DNA of 64,000 nucleotides from Siphlonurus alternatus (Eukaryota > Arthropoda > Insecta > Ephemeroptera > Siphlonuridae), in assembly GCA_949825025.1 (NCBI GenBank), contig OX463778.1:31441969-31505968 (forward strand), read 5' to 3'. A program made the translations under genes and the position numbers. Positions 56,810 to 64,000 of the stretch are shown here, piece by piece; position 1 is the stretch's first letter; each line of letters starts with the position of its first letter. The notes under the pieces were generated by a model. The model did no database searches and had not been told where the DNA came from. It worked only from the letters and a program-made list of their open reading frames with translations.

Positions 56810-59300
56810 CAGGGGCGGCTCGTGCCCCTTTTCCGTGGGGGTGCTGCCTGACATGGAAGCAGCAGAACATCATGGGGGGGTTTGGGGGGCGGAGCCCCCC
56901 AATGGCCCGCCGCAGGCGCGATTTTTTTAAGGACACGCCCCTTTTTTAGGGTAAAATTATGACAAAATCATATAATAATGCTCTCAACAAAGAAGCAGAA
57001 ATTATCTAAAAACAAAAAATGCATGCATTTTATTTATAATTTGTTATGACATGCACTTATGCGAGCCCTTTTGAAATCGTGATTGAATGTTTCAAACTTA
57101 ATATAATATCCAATTTTTAATTATTTTTTTTAATTCATAAGTCCTTTCACGTGGTAAGAAACATATATAAAAATAAATATTGTTTTAAGCCTTTTTTTTT
57201 AAATAATAGTGTCAATCAAACTGCATTGTTAATATGAAACCTGAATGTCTGGTATAATTTTTACGCAATGTATATAATGAACATCAAATAAATCGATCAT
57301 GGTATATACAATATGTACAAAATTAGGCGACAGCCAGAATCTAATAAAAAATTTTAAAGACAAAATTTAGAATAAAAAAATAAAAAATGAAATTTTTATA
57401 AGAAAAAATTGCATTATTAAACATTATTTCAATATTATTAGTATTTATTTAATTGAGAAAAAAATAATCGTAATCCTGTTAAGGTAGAGATAACACGGAT
57501 CAGCTGACCTAATGCTAAAAAAATCTCAGTCATGAAAATTACGAAAAAAAAAAATAAAATGTTCTCCTCTACATCGCCTATCAGTATAGCTAAATTATCA
57601 GGTATACAAAACTGAGCTAGTTTTCGAGTTATTAATTTTTAAAGTTGTTTTAATGTGACTAATTTAACATGGAGATGGAGAAATGAAACTTCCATGCTAA
57701 ATTAGTCAACATTAAAAATTAATAACTCGAAAGCTAGCTCGAATTTGTGTACCTGATATTTTAGCTATACTGATTGGTGATAATGTAGAGGAGAATATTT
57801 TATTATTATTTTTTTTTTTTTCATAATTTTCATGAATGAGATTTTTTAGCATTGGGTCAGCTGATTCGTGTTATCTCTACCTTAACAGGATTACGATTAT
57901 TTTTTTTCTCAATCAAATAAATACTAATAATAATGAAATAATGTTTAATAATGTAATTTTTTCTTATAAAAATTTCATTTTTTATTTTTTTATTAAATTT
58001 TGTCTTTAAAAATTTATATTAGATTCTGGTTGTCGCCTAATTTTGTACATATATTATTGTATATACCATGATCGATTTATTTGATGTTCATGCAGTTCTG
58101 ATCACCCTTTATTATAATTACGACACATCGGTATAATTGGCTTGAGCGCGCATATGAGAAACCTCTCGAGCGGTATAACAGATCAAAGATCCCAATTTTT
58201 TTATTATTGTTTTATTATTTTTTTTAGCCGTGCAATATTTCTTTGATTACTATCGCGTATTTGCTGCTAAATAATGTACTGCCGGTACACGCAAACCCGG
58301 GAAAAAATAAGCTATATATTTTTCTCATCCTGGAGTTATAGTTAACGTTTTCTTATATTTTGTATACTCGTACACTTTTACAACTTGTTTTTGTTTTATT
58401 GTTTTATTTTTATGTTTGAATTTTCACATTAATGGTATAAAATGCTGTAGTGAATATTTAATAAATAAATAGCTCCCATGTATATCGACTTGTTCCTGGT
58501 AAACTTATAATTTATAATAAAATACATGGGCGCGATTCACGAACGAATTAAGTTATCCAGATTTCTCACTTAATTAATTCGATCGACGTTTAGTGCCATC
58601 GAGTTAGACTGGCGCTAATAACTGCGTGGTTAGTAATAAACCTGTTGTTGCAATGTCGTTGTTCGAACGTGAGATATCTCACGATTGTTTACATATGCAT
58701 GCACCACTTAATTTTCAAAAGACAATTAAGTGTTGGTTCTTTTGGGACAGTCATATTTTTATTAAAGTAAAATAAAAGTGTTGGTCTTCATTCCTCAGGT
58801 GCTTCAATATATTTAGTCAAACTTTGTTAGTATATTCACTGATGAATGTAATTAAAATTTTGTTAATCTGCTCAATGAAACCATATTACAGGCAATGTCT
58901 TCGAAGTGTTGTTTAAATTATTCCCGCATGTCAAATACCACTAGCTCATTCTCATTGGTTCTGTTGAGCCAATGAGCTTGCGGGTACTGCCGATCGCACA
59001 GTCCCCGATCGCTCCAAAATCACACGGCTTGAGTGGGAGTTGAAGAGGAGGAGAATGAGGGTGGGAACACTGCTTTGGGCTACTGCTAGTAGTGGCAGTA
59101 CCTTCCGCTGGGCAGCGCTGAGGGAATAAATTTACGCGGCAGCGGCAAAAATTTCATGGATTTAAATGTTAGAACTGATAAAAATTTGCTGGAAAGTTCA
59201 GAAAAATTATAGAATTATTTGATATTTCTAATTGTGTGTTTGTTCCCAAAATTTCTGGGGGGGCTGCAGTACCGCAGTACTATAGTACGAGCCGCCCCTG
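56810..59300. mobile_element. 2.5-kb hAT-like element
   Basis: Starts CAGGGGCGGCTCGTGC and ends ACGAGCCGCCCCTG. Flanks of ATATATAT on both sides (56802-56809 and 59301-59308) fit an 8-bp duplication, though they lie in TA repeats. It has a GGGGGGCGGAGCCCCCC hairpin near the left end, like the 1.1-kb hAT-like element in JNK intron 2. The interior holds a large palindrome (57278-58090). No transposase domain recognised, so it is non-autonomous or decayed. Confidence 0.8.
57278..58090. repeat. 813-bp palindrome centred on a Pal-B MITE
   Basis: Outer arms (TGAACATCAAATAAATCGAT at left, ATCGATTTATTTGATGTTCA at right) pair through about 200 bases. They then continue into the Pal-B copy at 57479-57885, bounded by TTAA. 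The mirror symmetry extends well past the MITE on both sides, so the MITE lies at the exact centre of a larger inverted duplication. Confidence 0.85.
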
Positions 59301-59311
59301 ATATATATATA

Positions 59312-59360
<49 letters not shown>

Positions 59361-59392
59361 ATATTATATATATATATAATAAAGTGATTGAT
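59281..59392. repeat. (TA)n microsatellite
   Basis: TA repeat directly after the right end of the 2.5-kb hAT-like element, with few interruptions. Confidence 0.9.
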
Positions 59393-60514
59393 TTCATCTT
59401 TATGGGTTACGTACAACCTTAAAATTCCAAAGACTGATTAAAACTTTTAACTATATAATTAAATAATTTAAATTGATTAATATAAATTTTATTAAGTTGA
59501 TATATATAGAGCTATCAACTTTTCCTTCAAAACGATATGCTTTACACCTTAGAGATTAATTATATTAATTAAATAAGAAGTTGAAATACAACAGTAAATT
59601 AATTAAAATTAGCCTCTAGTAGCAGCGACCGATCCAGAAGTTGGCCTTTGACCCGAGCATTATTTGCGTGGCCAAGAGATCCATTACGTAATTACCGAGC
59701 TGTTTCCTCCGTCTATCTGCGAGCGAATCGAGTGCTGCTGCAGCAGAGGAGAGAGGACGCTCAATACTACCCAATATTACACCCGAATAATTTACACATA
59801 AAATGTTATTATTGGGCACAGCACACGCAGACTGACTGCACAGCGAGTCTGTCGTATTCAAGCAATATTTTTTGCTTGAGAAGAAAAAAAGTTACAACAT
59901 TAACGTAATGAAATAGAATTTTTAATATACAGAAAATTTACAATTTAGAAACATTTATCTCTCTGTAGGATATAAAATAAGATTGACAGTAAAATTAAGA
60001 ATGTAAATTACAAAATTACACAGTAAATGAATATCTACACGTGCATGGCCACGTGCAATGTATTGAAAATTTTAATGTCCTTTGCTTGGACATACAATTT
60101 TATTGAAATGTTTTGAAAAATGCGTACAAAAATATTTAAATTAAATTGAAGTTACTTGTATAATATATTATAATGTGTGTAGAATCTAGATGTTGTATTA
60201 AAAGGTTACATCAATGTGAATAAATAACTATTACATGCAAGTGTATCAAATGTAAAAGAGCGCGTTGAAGCATAAATTTACATTATAGTTAGTGCAATAT
60301 GTACACAGATGTATTTCAAACTGACTTCAAAGAGAAGTCTGAATATTCTTCAAGTATATTTGTAAAGATAATTGAGAAGACGACGTTAAGATAATCCGTC
60401 TTCTCGTCTATGAATATTCAATCAAGGAGCTGTTGATAACTAAGTAAACATTTGGGACTTGTATCTTAATGTGTCGAATAACAGGGAGAGGGAAAAAAAA
60501 AAGAGGTTTCACTA
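59393..60514. other. Probable 3' UTR of the minus-strand gene ending at 60515
   Basis: No further exon is convincing. On the minus strand an AATAAA (TTTATT on +) lies near 60099, about 410 bases after the stop codon at 60515-60517, and could end that transcript. A minus open frame at 59616-59861 has no recognised domain. Confidence 0.35.
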
Positions 60515-60666
60515 CTAAGCTTTTGCTATACTGATGGTAAGGAAGCCCCACACAGCAACAGTAGCTATAGTGCAGAGGAATGACGCCAGAGCTGGTAAAA
60601 TATTGAGCTCCGGCATCGTCCCAGCCTGCTTGAATCCCATGCGACTTTCCCATTCTCGAGGGAACA
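60515..60666 (-). CDS. Terminal coding exon of an unidentified membrane or GPI-anchored protein
   Basis: On the minus strand a strong acceptor (GCTTTTTTCTCTATCTAG) ends at 60667. It is followed by two bases and then FPREWESRMGFKQAGTMPEL, NILPALASFLCTIATVAV, WGFLTISIAKA and a TAG stop (60517-60515). The last 30 residues are a hydrophobic run of the kind seen in GPI-attachment signals or a C-terminal membrane anchor. I do not recognise the family. The upstream exons should be at higher coordinates, past about 60,800 or outside the window. The longer frame overlapping here in another phase (60408-60770) lacks such features. Confidence 0.5.
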
Positions 60667-63600
60667 CTAGATAGAGAAAAAAGCTCTAGCCTAGCCTCGG
60701 CCATTTCATCGAGTCGAGCGGGTGGCGGTGGTGACAATCTGTACCCGCTTGCTGTTTTCATATCATACACATTTGCGCTACTTGGCTACCGTCACCGCAA
60801 AGTTATGTAAACCATACGTTAACAAGCAGGATATTAGGATAAAGTTATAAAGTATATAAATCACGTTCTGAAAAGTTCTTGCAACTATAAAATATCACAA
60901 ATTATCTCATTGACGCTATATATATGTTACAATATTAATTTGATTACTGCATCAAGGCATATTCAGTCGCGATTAATAAATTATCAACATGTTCCAACAC
61001 ATATGCATGCAATTAGTAATTAATGTAATAAGGCGTCTATCTTATATCAAACACAAAAATTCAATTAAAACATTTTTTTTAAGTGTTTATTAATTAAATC
61101 ATAATACCAAGGCCCCAAAAACATATAAATAGAAAATACAAACAGGCAACTTGATGCACATAAACGAACAAAGGGTTGCATAGCGACAGGCGCTTAAATA
61201 AAAAAGAAGAAGCGACTAAAACTTACGACAAGCAAAATTAATTTACAAAACTTTTACTCTCACTTTTAGTTTGTTACAACATTAAGCCAGCAACACAACA
61301 GAATGTTTTTCATTCCTTAATTCGGTTGAAATCACGTTCTGTGACGAGATATAAACGTAACGAAATGATGAGACGATGGTGCACAACTAAAAGGAAATTT
61401 AACTCACATATTATCTAATAACTGCTCTGTAACTTTTATTGTAATAAAAATACAGTTTTATTGCATGCAATGTATTTTACATTATTTCTATACATATATC
61501 ATATATAATAAATATACTATACAACAACCCTTAATTAAGACGAAAAGATTAAAGGAGACTGGAGTAAGAGGTAATTAGGATAGGAAAGACGGCGGCTGAA
61601 ACCGCGAGTTAAATGTTGAAGTACCATAAAGTAATTATAATATATATATATATATATTTATATAAATCAATTTTATGAATATTTAACTACCATGGAGCAT
61701 AGATGACTAAATATAATTAAGTCTCGATACTCAACGCATTTCTGAACAAAATATTAAAAATAATGCAGTTCACATTTAGGTTATTTAAAAAAAAGCCGAG
61801 AGCGTATGCCACCATTGGGGGAAGCGCAAACTACTTTTTGTCTTTTTCCTCATGTAAAGTTCTGCGTCGATGCTGCTGGTCCTCTCTGGCCGAGCCCCGC
61901 GGTCGATACCAGCGCCCTCTACAGACAACCGGGATCGATCGCGGGCCAATAGCCAATTTCTGCCTTTTATTATTATTATTATTATTTTTTTTTTGGCATA
62001 ATCTTTCATACTACTATATACGTTCAGTTTCCACATCAAGCAAAGCGATCATATAATTGAGTAATTTTATGACAAGAAATTTGGTATATTTTCTTGTTGG
62101 GATTTGGGATACTACAAAAAAATACGAGTCTATCATTATAGTATCAGTACTCCATGACACTACGTCTCGGACTGGAGTAAAAACAGGCTTACCTAAACCT
62201 CAACGTGATTGTATTTTATAATTGTATTTTGTTCCACTCCATGACTTAATATAAATAAATATTTGGATTACCATAATATATGCAACATATATTATGCTAC
62301 TTTTCTCAATCTCTCACAGTTATAAATATTTTTGGTATTAACAACAAACGTTTTGAAAAATTGGAAATTGGAAACTTATAAAATATTATTTTATATATTG
62401 TACAAAAATTATGCACAAACATTAAATATTGTTATATACATTAATGAGTAAATATACATATAACAATATAGCACAAATTAAATATAAAAACCAAAAACAA
62501 TAACGTTTATAAAGAAAATATTATTGATTAACACGTATTATTTTACATTTAAAAGCATTATCAAACACGTCGGACTTGTAATAAGCTCCTTTATACGAAG
62601 AGCTTTTATTAGTAAAACATGTTCAGTCAGATTCTAAAATCATAAAATTCAATTAAAATTTTACACTATGAGTATAAATTCAATGGAACTACATCACGTA
62701 CATCTAAATTAATTGACAGCAAGCTTGCGTTACCTTGACAACACCATATAGTCACTTCCAATGCAGAGGGAATAATAATAACTCACAAGAGATGGATGCG
62801 CATTGAATTTATGTGCAGTCAGCAAACCCCCCCTTTCTTTATTCCCTTAATAACCTTCTATATCACATTAGAACTCTCTTATATATATATACGAGTACAT
62901 AGCAATATTCTCCCTAGCCCTTTCGGCTTAATTTGTTCTCTATAGGAATTTTATATACTTCTCTTTTATTATATAATATGCATAAAGTACAGTAATGTAC
63001 CAAATATAATTACTATTTAGCATAAATTTATCATTTCAATGTATGGAATCACTCTTTTTTGCGAGTAAATTTTTAAAATACTGTAATTTGAGCTTTGTAG
63101 ACTTTATACATCAAGTAAAACACGAACATAAAGGTAAAGAAAGGGTTTATTTTAATTAGGTATACAAACAGTAACGTATTTGTATAGCTTAACGTTGATT
63201 ATTGTAATTGATACCGTATAAAATCATTAATATTGGAAATCGCACACGTCATGTCATGAAAAATTCTCATTATTTACAAACGAACTTTTTTTCCCTTTAT
63301 GCCTCTCTCTAATTGTAACTTTTCAGTGTGTGGATATTTTTCCTCTCATGAATTCTTGACATAAAAATTCATTTCATACCTGACATTTGAAGCTTTCAAA
63401 CTGTAATTGCCTAGAACATTAAGTAAAACATTTTTCCAATATATATTTTTTATCGATCATTGCTATTTTGATTGAAAGTATTATATAGTAGTTTAGATAG
63501 AACTCTGTTAGAGACTTTGATTTGTATTTGTCCTATAAATAAAGAAGGACCTTGGTCATTGCAGTATATATATATACGCAACCGTGGACTCTGGTATTGA

Positions 63601-63761
63601 TCACCCTAAAGTGCAGCTTCTACCATAGCTTTGAGACGGCTGACATGATAGATCCAAGATTTTTTTTTTTTTTTTTTTTATCATGCTGATCGAGTTTGTC
63701 ATTTCACTTAAATATTATTTTTTTTTTCAAACAAAACCACACACACACACACATATATATA

Positions 63762-63809
<48 letters not shown>

Positions 63810-64000
63810 AGCTACATATAATATATATACTTGGTTTTAAAACCAAGTATGTAGTTTGTAAAGATAATACCCACACAACCACACCCCCACACATAATGTA
63901 TTTTATGGTCACAATAATCGTATTACAAAACCTAATATTAATTTTAAATTGATTTTCCTTTTTAACTCTAAACTTCATGAAAAAATTTTGGTTGTTTCAA
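60667..64000. other. AT-rich region, possibly one large intron
   Basis: No exon I can support. It holds a GC-richer island at about 61850-61950 with AGCGCCCTCTACAGACAACC, an (ATT)n run at about 61965-61985, poly-T at 63660-63679, and a (CA)n-(TA)n microsatellite at about 63738-63806. If the exon at 60515-60666 is real, this stretch is at least partly its upstream intron. Confidence 0.4.
63738..63806. repeat. (CA)n-(TA)n compound microsatellite
   Basis: A CA run followed by a long TA run with one TTA interruption. Confidence 0.95.

Noticed and set aside
59616..59861. 81-codon minus frame, considered as a transposase remnant
   Set aside because: It has SSAAAALDSLADRRR-type text but none of the ordered hAT dimerisation residues I would need, and no splice support.

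Overview
The window is a nuclear eukaryotic contig, very probably from an arthropod and possibly a crustacean or chelicerate. Genes are split by GT-AG introns, the DNA is roughly 70% A+T by eye, and two protein families look arthropod-like: the JNK sequence and the Ly6/uPAR protein with its conserved WRYFRSCAYLGEPG block. Placement below phylum is a guess. There are no bacterial operons, CRISPR arrays, viral genes or functional RNA genes that I can support.

Gene layout. (1) Bases 1-95 hold the last coding piece of a glyoxylate/hydroxypyruvate reductase paralogue. (2) 989-4013 (+) is a complete seven-exon GRHPR gene (324 aa), in tandem with it. (3) 7125-15767 (+) is EXOSC2/Rrp4, an RNA-exosome cap subunit (six exons, 299 aa). 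(4) 19345-23736 (+) is erlin, an ER SPFH-domain protein (seven exons, 350 aa). (5) 26757-32916 (+) is LAMTOR3/MP1, a Ragulator and MAPK-scaffold subunit (five exons, 124 aa, the first with only nine coding bases). (6) 39396-41018 (-) is a secreted, probably GPI-anchored Ly6/uPAR-domain protein (three exons, 153 aa). (7) 45608-52203 (-) is JNK (seven exons, 417 aa). (8) 60515-60666 (-) looks like the last coding exon of an unrecognised membrane or GPI-anchored protein. The exon joins given for the six complete genes keep the frame throughout and end in a stop. The genes do ordinary housekeeping, signalling and surface jobs and form no evident pathway, although LAMTOR3 and JNK both belong to MAPK signalling.

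Most of the remaining DNA is repeats. At least five palindromic (foldback/MITE) families recur; here they are called Pal-A to Pal-E. There are also hAT-like elements with 8-bp target duplications, several element types flanked by TTAA, tRNA-headed and 5S-rRNA-headed SINEs, and decayed non-LTR retrotransposons. Two insertions are clearly nested: a 3.6-kb long-terminal-inverted-repeat element inside a Pal-A copy in EXOSC2 intron 2, and a 1.1-kb hAT-like element inside a Pal-E copy in JNK intron 2. LAMTOR3 intron 4 carries a 2.2-kb foldback with nearly identical arms of about 1 kb. The octamer TGACGTCA (a perfect CRE) occurs 19 times, mostly in the stems of these palindromes.

The best lead for something undescribed is this repeat community: unrelated-looking hairpin elements that share a CRE octamer and sit in introns of expressed genes, where their transcripts would fold into long double-stranded RNA.
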